Of a DNA stretch of 64,000 nt, positions 18,222 through 27,240 are shown in pieces. Position numbers and translations under genes: made by a program. Location of the stretch: assembly GCF_008367235.1 (NCBI RefSeq), contig NZ_VTZS01000006.1, positions 268,058-332,057 on the forward strand. The letters are read 5' to 3'. Under the pieces are notes generated by a model, which searched no databases, was not told where the DNA came from, and saw only the letters and a list, made by a program, of their open reading frames with translations. Positions within the stretch are counted from its first letter, which is position 1. Every line of letters begins with the position of its first letter. The DNA is from Pareuzebyella sediminis. Its GTDB lineage: Bacteria > Bacteroidota > Bacteroidia > Flavobacteriales > Flavobacteriaceae.

Positions 18222-18261
18222 CTAAAAAACAAAACCCACCCTTAATAACATTAAGGATGGG
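18222..18261 (-). terminator. Terminator after dnaJ (leftward)
   Basis: Read leftward, a 12-bp stem (18250-18261 with 18235-18246, one G-U pair) with a three-base loop is followed by TTTTGTTTTTT. It ends the grpE-dnaJ transcript. Confidence 0.85.
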
Positions 18262-18351
18262 AAAAAAATTGCTATGAAAAAGAAAATTAATATTGGTTAC
18301 CCAATATCAAATCAAATATACGTTTTTTATTTAAATCTCAAAGGATTTGAA

Positions 18352-19461
18352 CTAAGAGAACATATCTTTTACCTTTTCAAAGAAAGATTTATCCGATTTT
18401 TCAGGTCTGGGCTCAAAATTGTCGTTACCCTGCATTCTTTCGAAGAAATCCCGTTGCTCCTTATTCAACTCCTTAGGGGTCCATACATTCACATGCACTA
18501 GTAAATCGCCACTACCATAACCGTTTATACTGGAAATACCTTTACCCCTTAAGCGCAAAATTTTACCCGATTGAATGCCCGGTTCAAGTTTGATTCGCAC
18601 TTTTCCACCTACGGCATCGATTTCCTTAGAAGTACCGAGTACAGCTTCGGATATACTGACATATAGATCGTAATGAAGATTATCGCCTTCCCGTTTAAGC
18701 GTTTCATGGTCCTGGGTTTCAATAGCCACCAAGAGGTCGCCCGGAACGCCGTTCCCAGGAGCTTCATTGCCCTTTCCGGGAACTTTGAGTTGCATACCCT
18801 CTTCAACACCTGCGGGAATCTTGATTGCCACAGTTTCCTCTTCTATCTTTAGACCTTGTGCATCGGCATCATGGGGCTTCTTATCTAAAATTTGGCCGCT
18901 CCCCCCACACGTGCTACATGTGGTCGCGGTCTGCATTCTACCGAGTATGGTATTGGTAATCTTGGTCACCTGGCCTCTTCCACCACAAGTGGTGCACGTT
19001 TGATACGTTACCCCCGCAGCTTGTTTCTTTCTTCTGACCTTGACTTTCTTCTCGACACCGTTGGCAACTTCTTCCAAGGTTAATTTTACACGAATGCGAA
19101 GGTTGCTACCTTTCACCCTTCTTTGGCCTCCACCGCCAAAACCGCCGAAACCACCGCCGAAAGCACTACCAAATATATCACCAAATTGGCTGAAGATGTC
19201 ATCCATATTCATGCCCCCTCCTCCAAAACCACCTGCACCGTCGAAAGCTGCATGGCCGAACTGGTCATATCTGGCACGTTTGTCTGGATTGCTCAGTACT
19301 TCGTAGGCTTCCGCAGCCTTTTTGAACATCTCTTCAGCCTTTGTATCTCCGGGGTTCTTGTCCGGGTGATATTCCAAGGCTTTTTTTCGGTATGCCTTTT
19401 TAATTTCCGCCGTACTGGCACCTTTACTTATGCCTAAAATTTCGTAATAATCTTGCTTCAT
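18352..19461 (-). CDS. dnaJ: Molecular chaperone DnaJ with a reduced zinc-finger region
   Basis: A 369-residue Hsp40 co-chaperone that stimulates DnaK. The J domain carries HPD in EYHPDKNPG (about 31-39), followed by a Gly/Phe-rich segment (about 75-112). The cysteine-rich region holds only two CxxCxGxG-type repeats (CTTCGGRG and CSTCGGSG) instead of the four in E. coli DnaJ, so one zinc site rather than two is expected. The two C-terminal client-binding domains follow ([29 protein letters not shown]). grpE lies ten bases upstream in the same transcript; dnaK is not in the window. Confidence 0.95.
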   Translation of the reverse strand: MKQDYYEILGISKGASTAEIKKAYRKKALEYHPDKNPGDTKAEEMFKKAAEAYEVLSNPDKRARYDQFGHAAFDGAGGFGGGGMNMDDIFSQFGDIFGSAFGGGFGGFGGGGQRRVKGSNLRIRVKLTLEEVANGVEKKVKVRRKKQAAGVTYQTCTTCGGRGQVTKITNTILGRMQTATTCSTCGGSGQILDKKPHDADAQGLKIEEETVAIKIPAGVEEGMQLKVPGKGNEAPGNGVPGDLLVAIETQDHETLKREGDNLHYDLYVSISEAVLGTSKEIDAVGGKVRIKLEPGIQSGKILRLRGKGISSINGYGSGDLLVHVNVWTPKELNKEQRDFFERMQGNDNFEPRPEKSDKSFFEKVKDMFS

Positions 19462-19470
19462 TCCTTTATT

Positions 19471-20028
19471 TTAGTTTCCAACGACCACCTTAGGGTGACG
19501 AATAATCCGATCACCAAGTTTAAATCCGCGCTCTACCACATCGACGATCTTACCTTTTAGTTTTTTATCCGGGGCAGGAATCTGGGTTATGGCATCATGT
19601 AATTCCGCATCGAAAACGTCGCCTTGCTGTGCACTTACTTCCTCAAGCCCTTTAGATTTTAGGGTCTCCCTTAGTTTGACCCTTATTAGCTCAACCCCCT
19701 TGAACATCTCTTTATCCTCGGACTTTGCAAGTTCTTTTAGGGCTCGGTCAAAATCGTCCATTACCGGCAACAACGCCAGCATAATCTCTTGACCTGCAGT
19801 TTTGAAAAGATCTACACGTTCTTTTGACGTTCTCTTTTTAAAATTCTCGAACTCAGCAAAAAGACGCAAAAATTTATCCTTTTCCTTGGCCAAATCCTCT
19901 CTCAGTTGGTCTTCTACAGAAAGTTCATCTTTCTCCTCTTGCTCGCTATCATTTTCCTCGGACACTTCTGGTTCATTTTGGTCCTTCACCTCATCGAATT
20001 CTTCTGTGGTCGTATCTTTATCGCTCAT
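19471..20028 (-). CDS. grpE: Nucleotide exchange factor GrpE
   Basis: A 185-residue protein with a very acidic, probably disordered N-terminus (first 45 residues), a long coiled-coil helix (FLRLFAEFENFKKRT) and the C-terminal beta domain ending GDRIIRHPKVVVGN. The RHPKVVV end is the GrpE signature. It releases ADP from DnaK. A strong Bacteroidota promoter lies 34 bases upstream. Confidence 0.94.
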   Translation of the reverse strand: MSDKDTTTEEFDEVKDQNEPEVSEENDSEQEEKDELSVEDQLREDLAKEKDKFLRLFAEFENFKKRTSKERVDLFKTAGQEIMLALLPVMDDFDRALKELAKSEDKEMFKGVELIRVKLRETLKSKGLEEVSAQQGDVFDAELHDAITQIPAPDKKLKGKIVDVVERGFKLGDRIIRHPKVVVGN

Positions 20029-20061
20029 GTAACGCTTTGTTTTATTCTTTCTTCAAGGAGG

Positions 20062-20093
20062 CAAAAGTACTGCCAATTCTTTAAAAATGTCAA
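20062..20093 (-). promoter_or_regulatory. Promoter of grpE-dnaJ
   Basis: On the minus strand TTGACA (20093-20088) lies 21 bases (TTG to TA) before a perfect TACTTTTG (20069-20062). The -33 region is part of a tandem repeat, TGACATTTTGACATTTT, which may be a regulator site. Confidence 0.65.
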
Positions 20094-20096
20094 AAT

Positions 20097-20407
20097 GTCA
20101 TTAAAAAGTTTGTAGCTGCTAAACGAACCATCGCATCTTATACAAGGTGGGGAAACCGCGGATTTTATGCGGATGCAACAAATGGCACCAGAGACCCTTC
20201 GAAGACCGCCCTTTCGATAACAACATAGCCTATCCTAAAAAACACATCTTTGCTCGGAAAAGGTATTTGGTATACGCCCTGGTTCTCGTGGAGTGCTTCC
20301 CTTAAAGATTATGGAGATTGCATTTCCCTAATTATTAGAGCCGCTAGGGCCAGCTTCATCTAATGAAGGAAAATTAGGGAGTCATCGCATTGCCGTCAGC
20401 AAGAATG
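20097..20407. other. Non-coding stretch upstream of grpE with nested inverted repeats
   Basis: About 310 bases without a credible gene. Near the left end of the epimerase gene there is TCCCTAATT (20325-20333) facing AATTAGGGA (20372-20380), with a nested CTTCAT/ATGAAG hairpin (20354-20368). It may end the epimerase transcript, but there is no T tract. Confidence 0.4.
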
Positions 20408-21376
20408 CTATGATAACGAAATATATTCATTGCTTGAAGATGTCTGGGAAGAAGCCCTGCCCTCGTTCTTTGAGTAGAGGTCTTGTAAGGCAACGCAAAT
20501 ATTGGGATGGGTAAAAACGAACCCCTCCTCCTCTATTTTTTTTGAGCTCACACGCTGACTGACAAATAGGATGTAAGCCATTTCACCCAATATGGTTTTC
20601 ATCACAAATTTTGGAATATTGGGTAAAAGCAAAGGCTTTTCGAGTACATTGGCAATTTCCTTTACGAGTTTGTTGTTCGTGACCGGATTTGGCGCCACCC
20701 CATTGTATACTCCGTTCAATCGATGGTCAAGGGTGAATAAAAAAATACGTGCAAGGTCTGCAATATGTATCCATGATTGCCATTGTTCTCCACTACCGAA
20801 AGCCGCTCCCACATAATTTTTAATGGGTTTGGCCATTTCAGGCAGTGCCCCACCTTCTGTTGACACTACGAGGCCGATCCGAATCTTTGCCACACTAAAA
20901 TCGAATGCTTTAAAGGCATCGACCTCTGCTTCCCATTCCTCCACCACCTTTCCCAAAAAACTATCATCGACGGCCTGTTCCTCTTCCGAATAGTAGTTTG
21001 ATAATGAATCAGGATAAATACCTATGGCAGATGCCGAAACAAACGAAGTTATACTTTTGGCATTCTCTTTAAGCAACCCCTTCTTAAGGGTCTTTAGCGT
21101 ATTCACTCGACTAGAGCGTATTGTTTTCTTATAAGAAGAAGTCCATCTTTTTGATATACTTGCTCCGGCCAGATTGATGATCGCCGTTACGCCTTCGAAA
21201 CAATTGGTATCAATTTCCTCTGTTTTCGGATTCCAATAGAAGCCTTGATACCCTGGTTTTGACACCATCTTATCCTTGCTTGTTGTCAAATAATTGACCG
21301 GAATATTTTGGTTCATGCAGTGAGTAACAATTTCACTACCCACTAATCCTGTTGCTCCGGTAATCAATATTTTCAT
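20408..21376 (-). CDS. TIGR01777-family NAD-dependent epimerase/dehydratase (YfcH-like)
   Basis: A 322-residue extended short-chain dehydrogenase-like protein. The Rossmann nucleotide loop is GATGLVG (7-13), and INLAGASISKRW around residue 90 is the hallmark of the TIGR01777/SulA-like group. The C-terminal DUF1731-like part (LPNIPKFVMKTILGEMA) is present. The catalytic YxxxK motif is not clearly seen, and the substrate is unknown. Confidence 0.85.
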   Translation of the reverse strand: MKILITGATGLVGSEIVTHCMNQNIPVNYLTTSKDKMVSKPGYQGFYWNPKTEEIDTNCFEGVTAIINLAGASISKRWTSSYKKTIRSSRVNTLKTLKKGLLKENAKSITSFVSASAIGIYPDSLSNYYSEEEQAVDDSFLGKVVEEWEAEVDAFKAFDFSVAKIRIGLVVSTEGGALPEMAKPIKNYVGAAFGSGEQWQSWIHIADLARIFLFTLDHRLNGVYNGVAPNPVTNNKLVKEIANVLEKPLLLPNIPKFVMKTILGEMAYILFVSQRVSSKKIEEEGFVFTHPNICVALQDLYSKNEGRASSQTSSSNEYISLS

Positions 21377-21465
21377 AGCACAAAGATAGTATAATGCTTT
21401 ACCAAGTGAATGGCATTTAATTTCGATTTAACACTATTGGAACAAGCCCAGAGCAAGTAAAAAAT

Positions 21466-22125
21466 CTATTTACAGGCACGCAACATTTCCCGCTTTCCCG
21501 GGGGACCCTCTAACCGTTCAACCCGAAAACCTACATCTTGCATTGCCCTTCTTACACTACCTTTTGCGGCATAGGTTACCAAAACTCCACCTTTTTTCAT
21601 CGCCCTATACATCTTTGAAAATAAGTCTTCCGTCCATAACTCAGGCTGTACCCGGGCACCAAACGCATCAAAATAGACTAAATCATACATACTTTCATCG
21701 TCAATCGCAGTAAAATCAATTCTCCGCTTATGAAGATGAAAGGCCTTCGATATCTTTGTAGCCTCCTCCCATGGTGCTTCATGCATTGCCAAGAATAGCT
21801 TATCACTCGTTTCGGCTTTAAGCCGTGCCACGTAGTTTAGTTGCTTTATCTCTTCGATACCTACAGGATATAGTTCTACCCCTGTATAGTGTATCGAAAT
21901 ATTTTTCTTTTGGGCTTCAATAAATGTGATAAATGCGTTTAGGCCAGTACCAAAACCTATTTCCAAAATAGAAAGATCCCCGCTGGGGAAAAGTGAAAGG
22001 CCATTCTTAATGAACACGTGATACGCTTCTTGAATGGCACCGTGTTTCGAATGATACTGTTCGTTCCAATCCAAAATCTGAATCGTATGGGAACCATCTG
22101 CTGTGGTTATAATCTTTCGTTTCAC
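21466..22125 (-). CDS. mnmD: tRNA (5-methylaminomethyl-2-thiouridine34) methyltransferase MnmD
   Basis: A 219-residue methyltransferase with the SAM motif ILEIGFGTGLN and the later DLVYFDAFGARVQPELWT block, which are the signatures of the methylase half of MnmC. The FAD oxidase half (MnmC1) is absent. The protein therefore makes the final methyl transfer of mnm5s2U at the wobble base of tRNAs only. The start is a GTG one base after the stop of the DUF4920 gene, so the two are coupled. Confidence 0.92.
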   Translation of the reverse strand: MKRKIITTADGSHTIQILDWNEQYHSKHGAIQEAYHVFIKNGLSLFPSGDLSILEIGFGTGLNAFITFIEAQKKNISIHYTGVELYPVGIEEIKQLNYVARLKAETSDKLFLAMHEAPWEEATKISKAFHLHKRRIDFTAIDDESMYDLVYFDAFGARVQPELWTEDLFSKMYRAMKKGGVLVTYAAKGSVRRAMQDVGFRVERLEGPPGKREMLRACK

Positions 22126-22126
22126 C

Positions 22127-22633
22127 CTATTGTTGTATCAAGACTACCCCATCGGCCTCAAAACTCAATATTTTTTTGGGTTCAGAAATCTTGTTGATTT
22201 CCGATTCGGCCAGGCCGGCATCTTTTGCATAATGCTTTTGATCCTCGACCGACATGGACTCCACATATGCCAATCCGTTAACGATTACCTCTTTTCCAGC
22301 GATGTCCATGGGAACAAAAAAACCGTAATCCTTAAAACGAACCATGGTTTCTTGCCCATTTTTCAACTGTAATTTCATCCAACATCCTTTGGCTTGACAT
22401 ACGTCGGTGACCGTAGCCCTAAACTTTTTTGGGATCGTATCACTTGAAGACAATCTTTGATATACTTCCGTCATTTTGACATCGGAAAGTGCATCATTAA
22501 ATTGAAAAAACGTCCCAAAAGTAGCATGCTCGGCTGATAGTTCTTTAGAGCCTGTGCCATTCTCCTTATTTTTCTGGGCATAAGAGACAAAAACAAACAT
22601 CAAAAATGCAACTAAAACGTTAAATCTTTTCAT
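22127..22633 (-). CDS. Exported DUF4920 protein
   Basis: About 168 residues from the ATG at 22633; the open frame extends further up but then loses the signal peptide, which here is MKRFNVLVAFLMFVFVSYAQ. The core VTDVCQAKGCWMKLQL and VRFKDYGFFVP is the DUF4920 motif, with a CQAKGC cysteine pair that could bind metal or form a disulfide. The function is unknown; it is likely periplasmic. It is coupled to mnmD, and its promoter region is shared with the divergent ilvE. Confidence 0.85.
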   Translation of the reverse strand: MKRFNVLVAFLMFVFVSYAQKNKENGTGSKELSAEHATFGTFFQFNDALSDVKMTEVYQRLSSSDTIPKKFRATVTDVCQAKGCWMKLQLKNGQETMVRFKDYGFFVPMDIAGKEVIVNGLAYVESMSVEDQKHYAKDAGLAESEINKISEPKKILSFEADGVVLIQQ

Positions 22634-22739
22634 ATCTATTAAAAATGAGATCTTGTATACAAAATTGGACAATTTTGAACGAAAAAAGAATAATGGGTTG
22701 GGATAAATAATTAATTTTAATACTTCTAAGCTAAAAAAG

Positions 22740-23804
22740 ATGAGTACGACCACAGAAAACATCCACATTGAGCGAATTGAGCATTCGAAAATAGATCAGG
22801 TAGATTTTAAAAATCTTGCTTTCGGCAGCGTATTTACCGATCACATGTTGGTCTGCGATTATAAGAACGGAGCTTGGGAAACCCCAAAAATCATTCCGTA
22901 CCAACCAATTAGCCTAGAACCATCGGCCAAGATTTTCCATTACGGGCAGTCTATTTTCGAGGGAATGAAGGCCTACAAGGACAAAGATGATGAAGTATGG
23001 CTCTTTAGACCATTGGACAACCATAAGCGGTTGAACATCTCTGCCAAGCGGATGGCAATTCCGGAATTACCCGAGGAATACTTTATGGAAGGTTTAAAAG
23101 CCTTACTCGACCTTGATAGGGAGTGGATCCCGAAAAAAGAGGGGAGCTCTATGTATATCAGACCATTTATATTCGCTTCGGGCAAAGGTTTTCATGCCTC
23201 ACCGGCCGACGAATACAAATTTGTAATCTGCCTTGCACCATCGGGTTCTTACTTTTCAGGAAAAGTCAAAGTTCTCATCGAGGAAAAATATTCACGCTCT
23301 GCAGATGGTGGTGTAGGTTTTGCCAAGGCAGGTGGAAATTATGCGGGTCAATTCTATCCTACCCAATTGGCGGTTGAAAAAGGTTATAATCAGGTGATCT
23401 GGACCGATGACCACAACCATGAATACATTGAAGAGGCAGGTGCCATGAACATTTTTATACGCATTGATGACACTTTGCTGACCGGCCCTACAAGCGACCG
23501 CATTCTCGATGGTATCACGCGAAAAAGTATTTTGCAGATTGCGGAAGAAGAGGGAATACCTACTGAAGTACGTAAAATTACCGTACAAGAGGTCGTAGAG
23601 GCGGCTAAAAAAGGCACTTTAAAGGAAATGTTCGGAGCTGGTACAGCGGCCGTGGTCTCCCCGATTTCGACTTTTGGTTATCGTGGTATCGATTATGACC
23701 TGCCCGAAGTTGAAACCAGTTATGCCTCCCGTCTTAAAAAGAGAATCACCGACATTCAGTTTAATCGAGGGAATGATCCGTTTGGGTGGCGTTTGAAAGT
23801 ATAG
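22740..23804 (+). CDS. ilvE: Branched-chain amino acid aminotransferase
   Basis: A 354-residue fold-type IV PLP enzyme that interconverts branched-chain amino acids and their 2-keto acids with glutamate. Family blocks are FHYGQSIFEGMKAY, RMAIPE and MYIRPF. The PLP lysine is K196 in FAKAGGNYA, and EEAGAMNIF and LDGITRKS follow. The length fits the eukaryote-like longer IlvE group (about 355). The gene stands alone, divergent from DUF4920-mnmD and away from other ilv genes. Confidence 0.95.
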   Translation: MSTTTENIHIERIEHSKIDQVDFKNLAFGSVFTDHMLVCDYKNGAWETPKIIPYQPISLEPSAKIFHYGQSIFEGMKAYKDKDDEVWLFRPLDNHKRLNISAKRMAIPELPEEYFMEGLKALLDLDREWIPKKEGSSMYIRPFIFASGKGFHASPADEYKFVICLAPSGSYFSGKVKVLIEEKYSRSADGGVGFAKAGGNYAGQFYPTQLAVEKGYNQVIWTDDHNHEYIEEAGAMNIFIRIDDTLLTGPTSDRILDGITRKSILQIAEEEGIPTEVRKITVQEVVEAAKKGTLKEMFGAGTAAVVSPISTFGYRGIDYDLPEVETSYASRLKKRITDIQFNRGNDPFGWRLKV

Positions 23805-23933
23805 CTAAGAAAATGAGAATAACAAAACGCGGATAGTAACTGTACGTTTGGAGCACTGCACCTTTTTCTAGTTATCGTTTACGAATAAACCCATGGGATT
23901 TTTGCTCATCTAAGCGGAGAGACTAAACCGACA

Positions 23934-23955
23934 TGGGGCGCCATTTGGCACCCCA
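23934..23955. terminator. Hairpin between converging ilvE and the MazG-like gene
   Basis: TGGGGCGCC (23934-23942) faces GGCACCCCA (23947-23955) around ATTT. It pairs best on the minus strand (a G-U in place of a mismatch). There is no strong T tract on either side. Confidence 0.5.
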
Positions 23956-23968
23956 GTATTCATATAGA

Positions 23969-24355
23969 CTATTTATCGAGTACGCCCTTTATGTCCGGTT
24001 TAAAATAGTTAGGTCCTTTTAAAACCTTACCATCTTCTCTATAAATAGGCCTACCATCACTACCTAATTTGCTCATATTGCTTCGCTGAATTTCGTTGAA
24101 AACCTCTTCTATTTTGAACTGCATGCCGTGTTCGAGAATGGTACCGCATAAAATGTACAGCATATCACCCAGCGCATCGGCCACTTCTACAATATCATTG
24201 TTGTTCGCAGCTTCCAGATATTCTTTATTCTCTTCGTCCATTAAATTGAATCGCAGTAAATTCTTTTGGGCACCCAGGTCCGCCTGCAAATTATTGGAAA
24301 CTCCAAGTCCAAATGACTTATGAAATTGTTCAACGGCACTGATTTTGTCTTTCAT
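23969..24355 (-). CDS. MazG-like / PRA-PH-type nucleotide pyrophosphohydrolase
   Basis: A 128-residue all-alpha pyrophosphohydrolase. The metal-binding pattern is EENKEYLEA followed by EVADALGDMLYILCG, the EExxE...ExxD arrangement of the MazG/phosphoribosyl-ATP pyrophosphatase fold. It starts with VEQFHKSFGLGV, as in the Cof-like/PRA-PH-like small proteins. It probably clears non-canonical or excess NTPs; hydrolysis of phosphoribosyl-ATP is less likely because no his genes are near. Confidence 0.85.
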   Translation of the reverse strand: MKDKISAVEQFHKSFGLGVSNNLQADLGAQKNLLRFNLMDEENKEYLEAANNNDIVEVADALGDMLYILCGTILEHGMQFKIEEVFNEIQRSNMSKLGSDGRPIYREDGKVLKGPNYFKPDIKGVLDK

Positions 24356-24428
24356 ATCGTATCCTAATTTTTAGTGACGAAAGTATATTTCCCTTTTTAA
24401 AATGTAATTTTGCCTAAAAATATGGATA

Positions 24429-24617
24429 ATGTTCAGTACCGGACAAATCATTTTTGCATGCGTTTTCGCTTTAGGTTTCGTTATAATTCTCTTCTATGCC
24501 TATCACAAGGACAAAAAATTGCACTTAAAAAATTATAAAGGAGTCAAATGGGTTGCTCTGGTTTTCCTCTTTTTCATAATAATATTGTTCATTCTTAAGT
24601 ACTTCCTGAAAAATTAG
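24429..24617 (+). CDS. Small two-helix membrane protein, unknown function
   Basis: A 62-residue protein with two hydrophobic helices (about 6-24 and 42-59) joined by a basic loop YHKDKKLHLKNYKGVK, so both ends probably face the outside. A perfect TAATTTTG -7 element sits at 24405-24412, 16 bases before the ATG. I know no function for it. Confidence 0.6.
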   Translation: MFSTGQIIFACVFALGFVIILFYAYHKDKKLHLKNYKGVKWVALVFLFFIIILFILKYFLKN

Positions 24618-24692
24618 CCCCTTCAATTATACAATCGATAAAAGTTACGTTTTCTAAGACAATCTGCCGTTTTATCACGTATATAACAACAA

Positions 24693-24710
24693 AACGCATA
24701 ATTTTGCGTT
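24693..24710 (+). promoter_or_regulatory. -7 element inside a small palindrome upstream of the 60-residue membrane protein
   Basis: AACGCA (24693-24698) and TGCGTT (24705-24710) are inverted repeats around a perfect TAATTTTG (24699-24706). A repressor binding the palindrome would block the promoter directly. Confidence 0.4.
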
Positions 24711-24732
24711 ATCAGTAAAAGGGGCAAATAAA

Positions 24733-24915
24733 ATGACTACTTTCTTTACCATATTACTTATTTTGATCGGGGCCAATGGTCTTTTCATGGTATTCAGCCT
24801 CGGAAATTTCCAGATGGGGTTCAAGAGCCATAAGAAACAGGCTTCGGAAACGACTTCCAATTCGAAAGTTTACCCATTGAACGAGCTTTCCTCAAAGTAT
24901 AAAAAAGCCATATAG
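24733..24915 (+). CDS. Small single-pass membrane protein, unknown function
   Basis: A 60-residue protein with one N-terminal membrane helix (about residues 4-26) and a polar, cytoplasmic-looking tail ending YKKAI. It has its own promoter-like element 27 bases upstream. I recognise no family. Confidence 0.55.
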   Translation: MTTFFTILLILIGANGLFMVFSLGNFQMGFKSHKKQASETTSNSKVYPLNELSSKYKKAI

Positions 24916-24967
24916 TTTCATTTAAATTCATGGACAATCTGACGGATTAATTATGTAATTTGCGCAG

Positions 24968-25336
24968 ATGAAGCCATTTTTACTTGTTTTTTTCGGTGGA
25001 GGATTAGGTAGTTTGTTACGCTATATTATATCTAAAGCTTTAAACGGGTATTTTCAACATTTTTTCTTGGGCACTTTTTTGGTCAATAGTATCGGATGCC
25101 TACTTATAGGGCTAATTTTAGGGCTTTTCGTCAAGGGCAGTTTTTCAGAAAACCAAATTCTTTTATTTGCCACAGGATTCTGCGGAGGCTTTACTACCTT
25201 CTCTACTTTCGCTTTTGAAAAACATTCACTTCTCGATTCAGGCCAACTTCTTTACTTTTCGTTTTACACCCTCTCTAGTATTCTCGTTGGTATTCTGGCA
25301 GTCGCTTTAGGGTTATGGCTGTCCAAATTGTTGTAG
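24968..25336 (+). CDS. crcB: Fluoride ion channel CrcB/Fluc
   Basis: A 122-residue four-helix membrane protein. GGGLGSLLRY (10-19), GTFLVNSIGC and the signature TGFCGGFTTFSTF are the Fluc motifs, including the F-box phenylalanines and the Asn lining the pore. It works as a dual-topology dimer that exports fluoride. No fluoride riboswitch sequence is seen in the 50 bases between it and the previous gene. Confidence 0.95.
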   Translation: MKPFLLVFFGGGLGSLLRYIISKALNGYFQHFFLGTFLVNSIGCLLIGLILGLFVKGSFSENQILLFATGFCGGFTTFSTFAFEKHSLLDSGQLLYFSFYTLSSILVGILAVALGLWLSKLL

Positions 25337-25509
25337 CTAAAACATTACTTTTTGTTTTTGATAGATTTGTCAAAATATCACCTTTTCCCTAGTAACTACT
25401 AACATTTTTTCAAGGTTATTTCATTTTTACCTCATTATTTTTAAAATTTTGAGCATTTTCTTCATTTCAAATCATTAAAAATTCATTTATATCCTTTTTT
25501 GTTTCATTA

Positions 25510-25605
25510 CCCTAAAAAAATAGGGGGGTATTATTGTCATAAATATAAAAATACCCATTAGTACCCCTATAAAATTAGGGTGATAATATTATTCATATAT
25601 ATTTG
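25510..25605 (+). promoter_or_regulatory. Two-palindrome operator and promoter of the P-II/amt operon
   Basis: Within a 290-base AT-rich gap lie two perfect palindromes of the form CCCTA-N6-TAGGG at 25510-25525 and 25565-25580, with centres 55 bp apart. A perfect -7 element TATATTTG follows at 25598-25605, 17 bases after the second palindrome, so the proximal site covers the -33 position. The same layout precedes glnA. This suggests a nitrogen-responsive regulator that I cannot name. Confidence 0.7.
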
Positions 25606-25628
25606 CCCTAGTAATCAATAAAAGTATT

Positions 25629-25967
25629 ATGAAACAAATCGAGGCAATTATTAGAAAATCCAAGTTTGACGACGTCAAGAAGGCGTTGCATGATAACGAG
25701 GTCAACTTCTTTACCTATTGGGATGTAACTGGAGTTGGGAATGAGAAACAAGGCCACGTCTATCGTGGTATTTCGTACAGCACTTCTGATATTCAGCGTA
25801 GATATCTCTCCGTAGTGGTATCCGACGAATATCTTGAAAGTACCGTTAATGTTATTCTGGAAACCGCTTTTACCGGAAACGTTGGAGATGGTAAAATATT
25901 CGTTTGTGACGTTCTAGAAGCATATCGAATTAGAACCAAAGAAAGCGGTCACGCAGGAATCAACTAA
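25629..25967 (+). CDS. glnB: P-II family nitrogen regulatory protein
   Basis: A 112-residue P-II signal protein. These trimers sense 2-oxoglutarate and ATP/ADP and gate ammonium transporters. The T-loop reads YRGISYS with Y50 at the place of the uridylylated Tyr51 of E. coli; the flanks differ from the consensus YRGAEY. The C-terminal signature TGNVGDGKIFV and the end RIRTKES are intact. The amt gene follows 28 bases downstream, so this is a GlnK-like partner of that transporter. Expression is probably under the two-palindrome operator upstream. Confidence 0.94.
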   Translation: MKQIEAIIRKSKFDDVKKALHDNEVNFFTYWDVTGVGNEKQGHVYRGISYSTSDIQRRYLSVVVSDEYLESTVNVILETAFTGNVGDGKIFVCDVLEAYRIRTKESGHAGIN

Positions 25968-25995
25968 ACATACTACTAACTAAACTTTTTATAAA

Positions 25996-27228
25996 ATGGA
26001 CGCAGGATTATTTACGGCAAATAATGTATGGATGATGTTGGCTACCGCTTTGGTATTCTTCATGCATACAGGTTTCGCATTTTTAGAAATCGGTTTGACC
26101 AGACAGAAAAACACGATCAACATACTATTTAAGAACATATTTATTATCACCGGTGGGCTGTTGCTATACTACGCTTGGGGCTTCAATATGATGTACCCAG
26201 GTTTTGAGGAAGGATCATCCGGTATTTTCGGGTTCGCAGGATTCGGCATCGGTGCACCTGAGGGAGGTATGACACCTGAATACGCCGATGGTGGGTATAC
26301 ATGGTGGACAGATTTTCTTTTTCAGGGAATGTTTGCAGCTACTGCTGCTACAATAGTCTCAGGAGCCGTGGCAGAGCGTATCAAAATAGGATCATTTATG
26401 ATTTTCACCGTTATCTACGTCGGCTTGGTTTACCCCATAGTGGGTGCCTGGAAGTGGGGCGGTGGATTTTTAGATTCATGGGGCTTTTATGATTTTGCCG
26501 GTTCAACCTTGGTACACTCCGTTGGTGGCTGGGCAGCCCTGGTCGCTATATTTTTACTAGGCTCCCGTATCGGTAAATTTGACGACGACGGAAAGCCCAA
26601 GGCGATTCCAGGCCATAGTATACCGATGGCCACAGCAGGGGTGTTAATCCTTTGGTTGGGATGGTTCGGCTTTAACGGCGGATCCGTTCTCTCTGCAGAT
26701 CCTGAATTGACCTCTCTAGTGTTGGTCACTACAAGTTTGGCCGCAGCAGCAGGTGGATTCGGAGCTTTTTTCCTTTCTACGGTACTCTATAAGAATTTAG
26801 ATCTCACCATGTTCTTGAACGGAATATTGGGTGGTTTGGTAGGTATTACGGCTGGGGCGGATTTAATGTCGCCCAATGAAGCTGTAATCATTGGTTTCTT
26901 GGCAGGCCTTATTATCGTACTAGGAGTAGCCTTCATTGACAAATTGAAGCTTGACGACCCCGTAGGTGCCGTAACGGTTCACTTGATCTGTGGAATATGG
27001 GGAACGCTTGCCGTAGGTCTATTCGGTGATAAAGCAGGAATGGGTCAATTCATGACCCAATTATATGGCGTTCTGATCATAGGCGCCTTCTGCGTCATTT
27101 GTTCCTTCATTATCCTCGGTGGATTAAAAGCCATTATGGGACTACGTGTAAGCAAAGAGGAAGAAATGGAAGGCCTTGATATACATGAGCACGGTATGGA
27201 TGCCTATCCTGATTTCACTAACGACTAA
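25996..27228 (+). CDS. amt: Ammonium transporter Amt
   Basis: A 410-residue channel with about 11 membrane segments. The family signature is DFAGSTLVHSVGGWAAL; the twin pore histidines are H174 (VHSVGG) and H329 (VHLICG). The start MDAGLFTANNVWMMLATALV is extracytoplasmic, and no signal peptide is seen beyond the first segment. The C-terminal tail (EEEMEGLDIHEHGMDAY) is the P-II contact region. It is the second gene of the P-II operon and ends at a strong hairpin. Confidence 0.95.
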   Translation: MDAGLFTANNVWMMLATALVFFMHTGFAFLEIGLTRQKNTINILFKNIFIITGGLLLYYAWGFNMMYPGFEEGSSGIFGFAGFGIGAPEGGMTPEYADGGYTWWTDFLFQGMFAATAATIVSGAVAERIKIGSFMIFTVIYVGLVYPIVGAWKWGGGFLDSWGFYDFAGSTLVHSVGGWAALVAIFLLGSRIGKFDDDGKPKAIPGHSIPMATAGVLILWLGWFGFNGGSVLSADPELTSLVLVTTSLAAAAGGFGAFFLSTVLYKNLDLTMFLNGILGGLVGITAGADLMSPNEAVIIGFLAGLIIVLGVAFIDKLKLDDPVGAVTVHLICGIWGTLAVGLFGDKAGMGQFMTQLYGVLIIGAFCVICSFIILGGLKAIMGLRVSKEEEMEGLDIHEHGMDAYPDFTND

Positions 27229-27240
27229 TTAAAAAATAGG

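Noticed and set aside
20325..20380. CCCTAATTATTAG as a third nitrogen operator
   Set aside because: The spacing is N5, the right half does not match TAGGG, and there is no -7 element at the expected distance.
24918..24967. Fluoride riboswitch ahead of crcB
   Set aside because: The 50 bases before the gene are too short and lack the conserved pseudoknot sequences.
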